Source: Saprospiraceae bacterium
GTDB taxonomy: Bacteria; Bacteroidota; Bacteroidia; Chitinophagales; Saprospiraceae
NCBI GenBank assembly: GCA_020631455.1
Contig: JAHDHF010000006.1
Coordinates: 1 to 45,852, forward strand
Length of the DNA: 45,852 nt
Direction: 5' to 3'
Both the position numbers and the translations under genes were made by a program. Numbering within the stretch: position 1 is the first letter of the stretch; each line of letters starts with the position of its first letter. Positions 1-8,265 of this stretch are shown one piece after another. Under the pieces are notes generated by a model that saw only the letters and a list, made by a program, of their open reading frames with translations, was not told the DNA's origin and ran no database searches.

Positions 1-32
1 ATCAGCGCGGTGCTGCGAAGCAGCATGGCCCA
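1..32 (+). repeat. Dispersed structured repeat, copy A (3' end only)
   Basis: This is the 3' end of the intergenic repeat family, cut off by the window edge. It reads ATCAGCGCGG, then a hairpin TGCTGC-GAA-GCAGCA, then TGGCCCA. Copy C near 10540-10570 has the same flanks but a different stem (TGCACC-GAA-GGTGCA), so pairing is kept while sequence changes. Its function is unknown. Confidence 0.75.
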
Positions 33-51
33 TAATTCAATTCGATTCAAT

Positions 52-86
52 AAAAAAGCCCGACATCGCAGCTGCAATGTCGGGCT
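52..86 (-). terminator. Intrinsic terminator of the first T9SS gene
   Basis: A 10-bp perfect stem (AGCCCGACAT with ATGTCGGGCT) is followed, in the minus direction, by a run of T (plus-strand A at 52-57). It lies 30 bases past the stop codon of the minus-strand T9SS protein gene, where a Rho-independent terminator is expected. Confidence 0.9.
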
Positions 87-115
87 GATTGACTCAAATT
101 GAGTCAAAAATCATC

Positions 116-2068
116 TTAGCGAAGTACAGTAAACTTCTTGCTAATTTGACCTTTATCAGAAGTGATATTGACGAAATACATACCATTTGAGTAGCCTGAT
201 ACGTCAAGAGTTACTTGCTGATTGTTTGTATTAATACGCTCGATGAGGCGACCATTCATATCAATGATCGCGACATTGATGTTTTGATCAAATGCTTCAC
301 CGAGATCAACAGTCATCGTCGTCGTCGCTGGAGTAGGGAAGAGACGTACTGACTGAGCAAATTGGTCAAGCTCATTTGTAGCTACAAATGAACGATCATA
401 GAACTCATTCAAATTGAAACCGACACCTTTGAGGTAATAATAATCGATTTGAGCAAGTGCATTTGCTACATCTGATGGAGTTGCGAAAACAATCGGCATC
501 TCATAGTCGTAGTCATCACCACCAGTGATTGATACAGGTGACATTGCTGGCCAATATGCGACCTGCTCACCATCAGTACCAGCTGTCAAATTTTTAGGAC
601 CTGCAACAAAACCATCAAGATCACGGTAGGCAAAACCCCAAACATCAGGAGCATCATTTGTAGTGATACCAGCAGTTAATGTATCTGTTTCTGACCAAGA
701 CATCAAGATAATAGAGCCATCTTCTGTACGGCTGATTTGTGTTTGATCTTCAACAGCAGCATCAGTTGATCCGTCACCAACATTTCCATCGTCGATATTC
801 CACCATCTAACATGATTTTCTTCCCAGTTTACACCATCAGTTTGGAAGTGGAACATTTCTCTGTTGCCACGACCAGCATAAATGAATCCAGTTGAATCTG
901 GATCAGAAGAGAAACCACTTAACATCGAAGCAAAAATGTGAAGCTCACCATCAGCATCAACAGTAATATCATAGTTGTTACAGAAGTATGGTAAAGCTGG
1001 ACCAGCTTGCCCATCTGATGGAATCGTAAGAGAAATAAGCGTGTCTAAAGTTGAGTAGTCAACAAAAGGCTGCTTTGTCCAAGTTGCACCGGCATCAGTT
1101 GATTTGTAGATAATAGGTTTATCAACAAGGCGAGGATTACCGGCATCAGAACCACGATACACAATGTATCCTGTCTGACCATCAGGGCTAAACTCGATCA
1201 TAGGAGAAACCACAAAAACATCTGCACTTGCTACACCTGTAAAGTCAGGAGTAATATCGACACCAACAGAGCGTACAAATGACGATGTACCTGCATCCCA
1301 CTCCAATTTATAAGCGGTTACTGGATCCCAACCTTGTGCTGCTTCAGTTAAATCAGCATTACGTTTGAGGTCAGTATACCACAATGAATTGTCAGCAGTA
1401 TTGTTTGTCAATGAAAACGGAATGTAAACTGTTGAGTCAGCATTTGTATAGTATTTCTCTGAGATTCCAGTGCCGTCAAATACGAGAGGCGAAGATGCTA
1501 CAAAGTGCCAACCCCAACCATTCCCGTTGAGTGGGTCATTGTGGAGTGCAGCTCCGATAGATACGAAGTACGCGTTTGCTGGATTTGTATTTCCTGCTGG
1601 ATTCCAGATTGTTGAGCTCGGGTAGCGATTACCATTGCTTACAAATGTTCCTTCGCCGAGTGCAGGAGTAATTTGTTTGTTGCTTGCATCCCAAGTAGAT
1701 CCACCATCGATAGAGTAATCGTAGCTGATGACACCTGATCCACCAGCAGGAGCATCTGCATTTTGACGGTGACCGAATGCAACAGAGTTGAGTGCAGGCA
1801 TGTAGCGCAATTCATTCTGTGTCGGCAAGAGAGTCGAGAATGGATTAAATGAAGATCCCAAAGGAATGACTGTCGTTGCACGAGCCAGGGCAGGCGAAAT
1901 TGCTTGATTTGGGGCAGCATGTTGTGCATACTGATGATTGTCAGCGTGGTGTGCGCCAGCGATCAAGTCCTTGATGTGGACAGGGTAGAGATTGTTTGTT
2001 GGGACATTTTTCGCAAATGCGAGTGTCGTAAACGCCATCCCTACCAAAAGAAGAGTAAACCTTTTCAT
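116..2068 (-). CDS. T9SS-secreted Asp-box protein (paralog 1)
   Basis: This is a secreted protein of 650 residues. The ATG at 2068 is preferred over an upstream GTG at 2134 because it begins a good signal peptide (MKRFTLLLVGMAFTTLAFA). Asp-box motifs (SIDGGSTW near residue 119, STDAGATW further on) suggest a BNR/sialidase-like beta-propeller. About 75 C-terminal residues, from LFPTPATTT to KKFTVLR, match the type A sorting domain of type IX secretion, which is cleaved when cargo reaches the surface. The substrate is unknown; no catalytic set of a sialidase is evident, so it may be an adhesin or surface structural protein. The next gene upstream on the same strand is a close paralog, but each gene has its own terminator. 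Confidence 0.85.
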   Translation of the reverse strand: MKRFTLLLVGMAFTTLAFAKNVPTNNLYPVHIKDLIAGAHHADNHQYAQHAAPNQAISPALARATTVIPLGSSFNPFSTLLPTQNELRYMPALNSVAFGHRQNADAPAGGSGVISYDYSIDGGSTWDASNKQITPALGEGTFVSNGNRYPSSTIWNPAGNTNPANAYFVSIGAALHNDPLNGNGWGWHFVASSPLVFDGTGISEKYYTNADSTVYIPFSLTNNTADNSLWYTDLKRNADLTEAAQGWDPVTAYKLEWDAGTSSFVRSVGVDITPDFTGVASADVFVVSPMIEFSPDGQTGYIVYRGSDAGNPRLVDKPIIYKSTDAGATWTKQPFVDYSTLDTLISLTIPSDGQAGPALPYFCNNYDITVDADGELHIFASMLSGFSSDPDSTGFIYAGRGNREMFHFQTDGVNWEENHVRWWNIDDGNVGDGSTDAAVEDQTQISRTEDGSIILMSWSETDTLTAGITTNDAPDVWGFAYRDLDGFVAGPKNLTAGTDGEQVAYWPAMSPVSITGGDDYDYEMPIVFATPSDVANALAQIDYYYLKGVGFNLNEFYDRSFVATNELDQFAQSVRLFPTPATTTMTVDLGEAFDQNINVAIIDMNGRLIERINTNNQQVTLDVSGYSNGMYFVNITSDKGQISKKFTVLR

Positions 2069-2204
2069 AAGTAGATGAATATGTGAATGATTAGTTAAGG
2101 TAAATATACAGTATAACACGTCAAAAAAAATCACAAAGCTGTCAAGTGTATCAAGATTGACACATTTTGAGGAGACTTGTACTCAATCCTATTCCAAATA
2201 AAAA

Positions 2205-2231
2205 CGCCCACAAGCAATTTGCTTGTGGGCG
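2205..2231 (-). terminator. Terminator of the second T9SS gene
   Basis: A perfect 11-bp inverted repeat, CGCCCACAAGC / GCTTGTGGGCG, lies just past the stop codon of the second minus-strand T9SS gene. In the minus direction it is followed by TTTT (plus-strand AAAA at 2201-2204). It separates the two paralogs into independent transcription units. Confidence 0.85.
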
Positions 2232-2260
2232 AATGACTCAGAAAAGAGTCGAATTAAATC

Positions 2261-4270
2261 CTAGCGAAGAACAGTAAATTTCTTGCTGATCTGACCATTG
2301 TCAGAAAGGACACGTACGAAGTACATTCCTTGAGTATATGATGATACATCAAGAGTTGTGTTTTCTTGTCTAGCTTGAATACGCTCGATCAAACGACCAT
2401 TCATATCAACAACAGTAAGATTGACACCTTGGTCAAAAGCTTCTCCGAGGTTGATATTCAATGTTGTAGTCGCTGGAGTAGGGAATAAACGCACTTCAGC
2501 AGCAAATGGCTCAAGCTCATTTGTAGATACAAACGAACGATCATAGAAATCTGTATTATTAAAACCAGTTCCTTTCAAGTAGAAGTAGTCAAGCTGCGCT
2601 AAATCGTCAGCAACATCAGAAGGTGTTGCAAATGCAATACAGAACTCAAAGTCTTTGTCATCTCCATTTGTAATACAGACTGGAGCAGTTTTAGGCCAAT
2701 AAGCAACTTGCTCGCCGTCAGTACCAGCAGTTAAGTTGTCTGGACCAGCAACAAAACCATCAGTTAAGCGGTAAGCATAACCATACACATCAGGAGCGTC
2801 ATTTGTAGTGATACCTGATGTTAATGTATCTGTGTTTGACCAAGTCATCATAACGACATCACCAGCAGCTGTGCGAGTGATATTCGGGTGACTGTATAGA
2901 TTCTCTACAGTACCAACAGTACCACCATCTACATCAATGTTTGCGACGTAGTCAGCATTCCATCCACTTGCATTTTCGTATACGTGGTAGACATCATTTG
3001 TAAAGCGACCGATCCAACGTGAGCCAAGATCAGCATTCGAAACATCACCAGCAGCATATGTAGCACTACCAGATACTTCTGCTACAAAGTGGATATAACC
3101 ATCAGCATCTACGACTGCATCAACTGCAGAGAAGAATGGAATCTGAGGAGCAGTACCAATCGGGTCAGAAGTACCATCGCCATCAAGATCGACAGCAGGA
3201 ACGATTGCACTCATACCAGGTGTATTGTTGTAATCAAAAGAACCAACTTTAGTCCATGAAGCACCAGCATCAGTTGTCTTAAACATTACAGGCAAGAAAG
3301 CGAGTGTGTCTTGTGTATTGTCAGGACCTACGAAAAATGCATATCCTGTATTGCCATCAGGACCAAAAGCAAGACCCCAGTCAGAAGCATTACCTCCAAC
3401 TGTAGCAGCGCCTGTAAGACCAGTGTAATCAGCAGCGATAGTGCCTGCTACTGTACGTGTGAAAGAAGAAGTTCCTGCATCCCAAGTCAACTTCGTTGCA
3501 TAAAAGGCACTGTAATCAGCAACAGAAGCATTGTCTGTATCGAGAGTAACAGAGAGATACCATAGCGAACCATCAGCAGCATTTTGCTGAAGAGCGTATG
3601 GATGGAAGATCGTTGTATCAGCATTCGTATAATATGCCTCATTGACTGTAGCAGCATCAAAAACGAGACTCGAGCTTGCGACAAACTCCCATCCCCAACC
3701 ATTACCGTTGAGTGGATCAGTGTGTAGAGCTGGGCCGACACCTACGAAATAAGCATTCGCTGGGTTCGTATTTCCTATTGGATTGTAGATAGCACCATTT
3801 GGATAACGGTTTCCATTACCAGTGTTACCTGGAGCTAGTTCGAGTGTTGGTGTGATTTGCTTGTTGTTTGCATCCCAAGTTGCACCGCCATCGATTGAAT
3901 AATCATAGCTGATAATGCCTGATCCACCTGGCTCACCAAAATTTTGTCTGTGGATGAATGAAACAGAGTTGATATTTGGATCATACGACACTTGATTTGG
4001 AGTGTTGAGGATCGCACTGTAGATGTTATATGAAGACCCCAAAGGAATTACTGTTGTCGCAGCTTGACGCTGGTGATTTTCCAGGATCGTGCGCACTTGC
4101 TCAGCATTGCGAGCCATATAGAAATCATCAGCATTGTCGTAGTTGTAGCAAATCTCGTGGATGTTAGCTTTAAACGCATGAGATTGCTTTTTGCTTACTG
4201 AAGGCGGAGCTGCCATCAGAGCTGGCAAAGTCGCAACAAAAGCAAGAAGTAAAGTAAACGTGTACTTCAT
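2261..4270 (-). CDS. T9SS-secreted Asp-box protein (paralog 2)
   Basis: This 669-residue secreted protein starts with a signal peptide (MKYTFTLLLAFVATLPALMA). Its architecture matches its neighbour: Asp-boxes (SIDGGATW, TTDAGASW), shared blocks such as PLNGNGWGWEFVASS and LTAGTDGEQVAYWP, and a C-terminal T9SS type A sorting domain (LFPTPATTT ... KKFTVLR). The middle differs most between the two, with an aspartate-rich insert (DLDGDGTSDP) here that could bind calcium. Identity across the rest shows a tandem duplication. A Bacteroidota-type promoter precedes it. The biochemical function is not recognisable from sequence. Confidence 0.85.
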   Translation of the reverse strand: MKYTFTLLLAFVATLPALMAAPPSVSKKQSHAFKANIHEICYNYDNADDFYMARNAEQVRTILENHQRQAATTVIPLGSSYNIYSAILNTPNQVSYDPNINSVSFIHRQNFGEPGGSGIISYDYSIDGGATWDANNKQITPTLELAPGNTGNGNRYPNGAIYNPIGNTNPANAYFVGVGPALHTDPLNGNGWGWEFVASSSLVFDAATVNEAYYTNADTTIFHPYALQQNAADGSLWYLSVTLDTDNASVADYSAFYATKLTWDAGTSSFTRTVAGTIAADYTGLTGAATVGGNASDWGLAFGPDGNTGYAFFVGPDNTQDTLAFLPVMFKTTDAGASWTKVGSFDYNNTPGMSAIVPAVDLDGDGTSDPIGTAPQIPFFSAVDAVVDADGYIHFVAEVSGSATYAAGDVSNADLGSRWIGRFTNDVYHVYENASGWNADYVANIDVDGGTVGTVENLYSHPNITRTAAGDVVMMTWSNTDTLTSGITTNDAPDVYGYAYRLTDGFVAGPDNLTAGTDGEQVAYWPKTAPVCITNGDDKDFEFCIAFATPSDVADDLAQLDYFYLKGTGFNNTDFYDRSFVSTNELEPFAAEVRLFPTPATTTLNINLGEAFDQGVNLTVVDMNGRLIERIQARQENTTLDVSSYTQGMYFVRVLSDNGQISKKFTVLR

Positions 4271-4307
4271 TGTAATTGGTTATGATTGTTTAAAATAGTT
4301 AGACTTA

Positions 4308-4338
4308 CAAATGTAATATACCGCAGAAGCCCTACCAA
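4308..4338 (-). promoter_or_regulatory. Promoter of T9SS paralog 2
   Basis: On the minus strand, TTG (4338-4336), 20 bases, then TACATTTG (4315-4308) match the Bacteroidota primary sigma consensus TTG ... TAnnTTTG. The -7 element is about 40 bases from the start codon. Confidence 0.7.
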
Positions 4339-4363
4339 ATAGAATTCTATATCCCAAAATGTC

Positions 4364-4400
4364 GCGAGGGCTACATTTCATCTTGGAATGTAGCCCTCGC
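4364..4400 (-). terminator. Terminator of the NYN-CSD gene
   Basis: A perfect 14-bp stem (GCGAGGGCTACATT / AATGTAGCCCTCGC) with a 9-base loop lies 23 bases past the stop of the minus-strand NYN gene. The T-run on the minus side is short (TTTT, five bases after the stem). The plus side also has a nearby TTTTT, so it could work in both directions. Confidence 0.8.
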
Positions 4401-4422
4401 AGCAAAACAATTTTTGATCTGA

Positions 4423-5184
4423 TTAAGTGATATATGTCATATCCTTAGCAAGGAGGCCTTTATCACCCTCATCAATACGAAACTCGTAAATGCCATTCAT
4501 CTTTGGTGGACGACCATCTGGCAGCTCACTGAAGTGGAAGAAAATCTGATGACTCTGAAAGTCAAGATCATAGTAGCGTAAAAACCCGTAGCCTTCGCTA
4601 ATGTTATAACACTCGCCTCTGATGTACGTAGATGTTTTGCCCCAATCTTCAGCGGGCTGATTCCGCTCGCCATCTTGACCTTTGATCTCGACAAGATTTG
4701 GGATCACAAAACCTGATGTAAACATATCAGCTGTACGCACGAGCTGGCTGCTCACGTTCTTAAATGCAATGACCTCGACACGTGTGCCGTAGTCTTGCAC
4801 AGCGCTGACGACGCGACCAAAATCACCATCGCCTGTCAAAATGTAAATTTTGTCCAGATGGCGTGATTGAAGCAAAATATCGACAGCGAGATCGAGATCA
4901 GCATTGCCCTTGACATTGAATGTGCCGTCTTCAGTCTCGTAGCGGCGCACATTTTTTCGCACCACTTTAAAACCAAAACTCCTCAAAACGCTCGAATACG
5001 CGTCTTGATTGCGGCGATATTCAAAATCTTCTTGCGCACGCTTATCGTCATAGGCAAGATACGTGTTGAGCCTAATTGGATTTTCGCCAGCCTTCAAGCA
5101 AAACTCCTTGAGGATGTCATAGCGCATCGCATAGCCGCCGTTGAGTGTGATATTTGAAGCATCTATATATACTCCGACTTTCAT
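4423..5184 (-). CDS. NYN-domain RNase fused to a cold-shock-like domain
   Basis: The protein has 253 residues. Residues 1-165 form a NYN (PIN-like, LabA/DUF88) domain: an N-terminal strand with Asp8 (VGVYIDASN), the acidic helix KGNADLDLAVD (Asp96, Asp98, Asp102) and TGDGDF (Asp119, Asp121). These are the usual metal-binding acids of Mg-dependent RNases in this fold. Residues 186-250 look like a cold-shock/S1-type OB fold, with GYGFLRYY and IFFHFSEL resembling the RNP motifs of CspA. RNA cleavage or RNA-guided quality control is inferred from these domains; targets are unknown. A monocistronic unit is likely, since it has its own terminator and a repeat element lies upstream. Confidence 0.85.
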   Translation of the reverse strand: MKVGVYIDASNITLNGGYAMRYDILKEFCLKAGENPIRLNTYLAYDDKRAQEDFEYRRNQDAYSSVLRSFGFKVVRKNVRRYETEDGTFNVKGNADLDLAVDILLQSRHLDKIYILTGDGDFGRVVSAVQDYGTRVEVIAFKNVSSQLVRTADMFTSGFVIPNLVEIKGQDGERNQPAEDWGKTSTYIRGECYNISEGYGFLRYYDLDFQSHQIFFHFSELPDGRPPKMNGIYEFRIDEGDKGLLAKDMTYIT

Positions 5185-5267
5185 AAGATTAATTTTAGTG
5201 AACTTTTCGTAAAAAACTTCTGCAAGAATACTACATCTACGCTATTTATTTGAATTTGTAAAGATTC

Positions 5268-5542
5268 GGGGCTGCCCGCGCAAAGCGCGGTCGGGCTGTA
5301 CGGCACTCTCTCCGAGTTCCTTACAGTCACTCGGAGTTCAGACAACACCTTCCATCCCTCAGCCTTTTGACCACAGAGTGTGTAGAATCGCTCATCGGGG
5401 GCGCGATGACATGAGTAGTGGACAAGCGCTGCGTAGTGGTAGCCGCAAGGCTAGACGCGAGTGCGCAGCATGAGCGGCCGAGCGAAGAGCGAGCCACGAA
5501 GCATAGCGACCGCCACGAGTAAGACGAGTGGCGGATGGCCCA
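5268..5542 (+). repeat. Dispersed structured repeat, copy B (full length)
   Basis: This is the most complete copy and fills most of the 380-base gap between the NYN gene and the dehydrogenase. The 5' module has GGGGCTGCCC, hairpin CCGCGC-AAA-GCGCGG, TCGGGCT, stem CTCCGAGT/ACTCGGAG and CATCCCTCAGCC. The 3' module has GTGGACAAGCGCTGCG, hairpin TAGCC-GCAA-GGCTA, GACGCGAGTG, GGCCGAGCGAAGAGCGAG, GCATAGCGACC, hairpin CCGCCAC/GTGGCGG and GGATGGCCCA. An open frame through it reflects GC-rich repeat sequence and resembles no protein. Apart from this element, no gene is seen in the gap. Confidence 0.85.
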
Positions 5543-5564
5543 CAATTACATCAATTAGGTTCTA

Positions 5565-6776
5565 CTACGAAAAACCATTGACGTAATCACGGAGATACTC
5601 AAAATTGAGCGTCAAATCGCCATTTGCAGCTACAGTGCCGCGCTTGATGATCGGAGCGTCGATTCCTTGGCGTAAATCTGGCAATACGTAGTTGATAAAC
5701 TGATCGCCAAAAGATGCTGAAGCATCGCGAGGCATCTCGCTCGGAAGATTGTCGATCGTCATCATGTCGATGAAGTGATCTTGATGCGGCTCGGCGATTT
5801 GCTGCGTCTTGGGATCGTACCCAAAGATCGGGTCAGAAATCGTGCTGGCATGCAGCGTCGATGGTATCGAGCTTTCAGGCGCAATATCACAGGTTACATC
5901 AGCGATGACTTTGATGTTAAAGTCATCAGCTGCCATATCTTCTGCGGAAAAGAATTGTGGTGCTCGACTATCCCAAAAAATGCCGTTAATCATCAAATCT
6001 GCGACTTTTGAGTACGGCTCAAATGCAGACTCAAAGTCAAGCGGATTGTCATAAAATTCTTGATTGCTGTATGCAGCGCCATCCTTGCGCTTGACATACT
6101 CTTGGCAGCCGAGCTGTGTAAAGACTGCCTCATCAAAGTCTTGATTGAGGAAATCGCTCGGGCTGACTTGCTTGATGCCCATGTCGAGCAGTGTTTCGAC
6201 AGCGCCATTGCCGACGCGGCCATTTCCAGTTGTGACGATCTTCATTTTCGGCCAAGCAATTGTCTTATATATTGCCTTCGCTTCGGCATAGTCGAAGCAT
6301 TGATTCATCGGTTTGAGATCAAATGTTCCTGTACGCTTTCCGAATGTCAGCAATCCATTGTGTGCACCAACCATTCCTGCAAATCGTCCAAATGCAATGA
6401 CACGCTTTCCTTGTTCGTCAGTCAATACTTCGTAATCAACTAAGCGGATATTCTTTTCAAGTATGGCAAGCAATAATGGTCGATTGTATGCTTGCTCCTT
6501 GATCGTGTGCGAAAAGAAGAAGTAGGTTTTGTCTGCTATCAGCTGCTCAATAGGCACTTCTTTGACACCGAGTAAAATATCTGCACTCGAAATATCATCC
6601 AGGACTTGAAGGCCAGCTGCTGCATATTCGTCGTCATTAAATGTGCGCACAGATGACGACTGTACAATGACGTTGACATCAGGAAGTGCGTTGATCTGAG
6701 CACATTGATCTGGCGTGAGCGGAACTCTTGAATCTGGTGGCACTTTTCCTTCTCGTATTACAGCTATAGTCATCAT
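5565..6776 (-). CDS. LYS1-like saccharopine dehydrogenase family enzyme (AlaDH/PNT fold)
   Basis: The enzyme has 403 residues. The N-terminal AlaDH/PNT domain contains KEVP (Lys72) and FSHTIKEQ (His90), which correspond to the catalytic Lys/His pair of yeast-type saccharopine dehydrogenase (Lys1). A Rossmann loop, GNGRVGNG, lies at residues 184-191. The later segments ADLMINGIFW and VIADVTCDI also resemble the Lys1 layout more than alanine dehydrogenase. The likely reaction is NAD-dependent oxidative deamination of an opine-type amino acid such as saccharopine. The exact substrate is not certain, and related Bacteroidota proteins are often labelled only as NAD(P)-dependent oxidoreductases. 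Tandem ATG codons occur at the start. Confidence 0.75.
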   Translation of the reverse strand: MMTIAVIREGKVPPDSRVPLTPDQCAQINALPDVNVIVQSSSVRTFNDDEYAAAGLQVLDDISSADILLGVKEVPIEQLIADKTYFFFSHTIKEQAYNRPLLLAILEKNIRLVDYEVLTDEQGKRVIAFGRFAGMVGAHNGLLTFGKRTGTFDLKPMNQCFDYAEAKAIYKTIAWPKMKIVTTGNGRVGNGAVETLLDMGIKQVSPSDFLNQDFDEAVFTQLGCQEYVKRKDGAAYSNQEFYDNPLDFESAFEPYSKVADLMINGIFWDSRAPQFFSAEDMAADDFNIKVIADVTCDIAPESSIPSTLHASTISDPIFGYDPKTQQIAEPHQDHFIDMMTIDNLPSEMPRDASASFGDQFINYVLPDLRQGIDAPIIKRGTVAANGDLTLNFEYLRDYVNGFS

Positions 6777-6930
6777 ATTGATCGCAGTTTTTGAAATCGT
6801 CTGCGAATGTATGTCTTTCTAAAAAGTTTTTAAGTAGCGGAACTCTCAAGGGAGACTTCTAGTTATTGGTGGGCATGTGCAAATGATTGAGATGATGATT
6901 TCATCATTTTTGCGATGTTCTTTAACATAT

Positions 6931-7297
6931 GGGGCTGACAGGAATCGACGGGAGAGTCCGTTTTGTAGTGAGCATGTCGGGAGATGTTCGACACACCCGT
7001 AAAAACGTTCGTTCAACAATTCAAATGGCGAGTCTAACTACGCCCTCGCTGCCTAATTAAGTTTACGCAAGCGATGTGCCGCTGATGTGATGTCTGATAT
7101 AGTCATCAGTCGCATATAACCAACTTTCAGGCTGCTAGTAGGAGTGTCTTTGTACTATTAGTGTATTAAGAGATACGGTCATGACTTGGCTTTGTTTGAC
7201 AAGCTACCCATGACTCGACAATCCAAACGTTAAACTAAGCATGTAGCGCGCTGCATTACCCTTTGTCCGGACGAGGGTTCAACTCCCTCCAGCTCCA
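6931..7297 (+). ncRNA. ssrA: tmRNA (ssrA)
   Basis: This is the transfer-messenger RNA that rescues stalled ribosomes with SmpB. The tRNA-like ends are clear: the 5' GGGGCTG pairs with the 3' CAGCTCC, and the T-arm-like block AGGGTTCAACTCCCT is intact. The discriminator A is followed by CTT, so the CCA tail is not encoded. The internal reading frame encodes the degradation tag. The molecule is single-piece, not permuted. It stands alone on the plus strand between a minus-strand gene and the lipoprotein operon. Confidence 0.95.
7027..7056 (+). other. tmRNA proteolysis tag reading frame
   Basis: The frame reads GESNYALAA then TAA, close to the GENNYALAA-type tags of other Bacteroidota. With the alanine charged on tmRNA the appended peptide would be AGESNYALAA. 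The hydrophobic ALAA end is the usual ClpXP degron. The resume codon GGC is assigned by comparison with known tags. Confidence 0.85.
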
Positions 7298-7306
7298 CTT
7301 TATTGA

Positions 7307-7340
7307 AAGCTCATCACTCATGCAGTGATGGGCTTTTTTT
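7307..7340 (+). terminator. tmRNA terminator
   Basis: AAGCTCATCACT pairs with AGTGATGGGCTT (one U-G pair) around a five-base loop, and a run of T follows. It lies directly downstream of the tmRNA 3' end. Confidence 0.92.
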
Positions 7341-7378
7341 GTTATTTTACGAGAAGTCGGAATACGCAGATATCAGAG

Positions 7379-7386
7379 TACCTTTG
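7379..7386 (+). promoter_or_regulatory. -7 element of the lipoprotein/HEAT-PPIase operon
   Basis: TACCTTTG fits the Bacteroidota -7 consensus TAnnTTTG and lies 14 bases before the ATG, so the leader would be very short. No good -33 TTG is visible. Confidence 0.5.
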
Positions 7387-7400
7387 CGCAAATTGCCACT

Positions 7401-7889
7401 ATGAAGACTGTATCTAAACTTTTTGTCATTTTCTCATTTGTATTCTTGACCGCAAGCTGCGGAGATGAAGCACCCCAATATCCAGACCTTGCATTGTCAC
7501 CATATGGCGTGCCAATTACATTGCCAGCGCCCGAAGGCAGCCAAGTCGAAAAAAGTGATCTCGGCGGGATGTTTACAGAGATTTTGATCAAGGGATCTGA
7601 TGACTATCAACTTCAAGTCATTTCAAACGATGCTGTGACGACTAATCTTGATTCGCTCCTTGGGTTACAAAAAGAGAACGTGCGGTCAGAGCGATACTTT
7701 AAAGAGATGATCACAGAGGATTCAGACGGATTTGTTTATCTCAGACAAGTAGATTCTCTCAACTTTTACGACTTTAGACACATTAAAGTTATTGGCGAAA
7801 AGGAATACATCTTTCAAGCAAGCTTTTTAGGTCAATTTGATCAATCAGCTGCTGAGGATATGTATAAGGCTGCTCAGGCAGGGAAATAA
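7401..7889 (+). CDS. Hypothetical lipoprotein
   Basis: The protein has 162 residues. A hydrophobic signal peptide ends in a lipobox, LTASC (Cys at residue 20), so it should be lipidated and held in the inner or outer membrane. The mature part is soluble and mixed alpha/beta, with no family I recognise. It is first in a three-gene operon with a small membrane protein and a HEAT/cyclophilin lipoprotein, which suggests an envelope role, but no function can be assigned. Confidence 0.75.
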   Translation: MKTVSKLFVIFSFVFLTASCGDEAPQYPDLALSPYGVPITLPAPEGSQVEKSDLGGMFTEILIKGSDDYQLQVISNDAVTTNLDSLLGLQKENVRSERYFKEMITEDSDGFVYLRQVDSLNFYDFRHIKVIGEKEYIFQASFLGQFDQSAAEDMYKAAQAGK

Positions 7890-7909
7890 CAAATCAAACG
7901 AATTATTTT

Positions 7910-8263
7910 ATGAAAGCTCATATTGCGAATTTAATTAATGGACTTGCACTAGCAGGTTTGGGTACTTGGGGAGCTCTTGGTGCAGCATCCCCGACTGCTT
8001 GGATTCCAGTTGCTTTTGGTGTCATTTTATTATTATGTACACCAGGTGTAAAGTCAGAAAACAAAATCATTGCGCATGTCGCAGTGTTATTGACATTACT
8101 CGTTTTATTATCCCTCGGTATGCCGCTCAAAGGCTCAATCAGCCGAGGAGATACAATGGCTATTGTAAGAGTCGGTATTATGATCGTTACAGGTATTTTA
8201 GCAATGGTTGCTTTTATAGGTAGTTTTAGAGCAGCTCGAAAAGCACGAGAACAAAATAGCTAA
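7910..8263 (+). CDS. Small integral membrane protein (four TM segments)
   Basis: The protein has 117 residues with about four hydrophobic helices (near residues 7-25, 29-46, 53-72 and 85-107), glycines in the first helix (LAGLGTWGALGA) and a basic C-terminal tail. Layout and size recall TMEM14-like small membrane proteins, but similarity is too weak to name it. It sits 20 bases after the lipoprotein gene and 2 bases before the next, which indicates co-transcription. Confidence 0.7.
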   Translation: MKAHIANLINGLALAGLGTWGALGAASPTAWIPVAFGVILLLCTPGVKSENKIIAHVAVLLTLLVLLSLGMPLKGSISRGDTMAIVRVGIMIVTGILAMVAFIGSFRAARKAREQNS

Positions 8264-8265
8264 TC

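Noticed and set aside
2069-2134. Longer start (GTG) for the first T9SS protein
   Set aside because: The signal peptide begins properly at ATG 2068; the upstream 22 codons would put a second hydrophobic stretch ahead of it.
5268-5542. tRNA or known small RNA in repeat copy B
   Set aside because: No cloverleaf with GTTCRA T-loop is present, and the same blocks recur elsewhere, which fits a repeat family.
5327-5545. 72-residue minus-strand open frame in the gap before the dehydrogenase
   Set aside because: It lies wholly within repeat copy B, and its composition follows the repeat. No family similarity.
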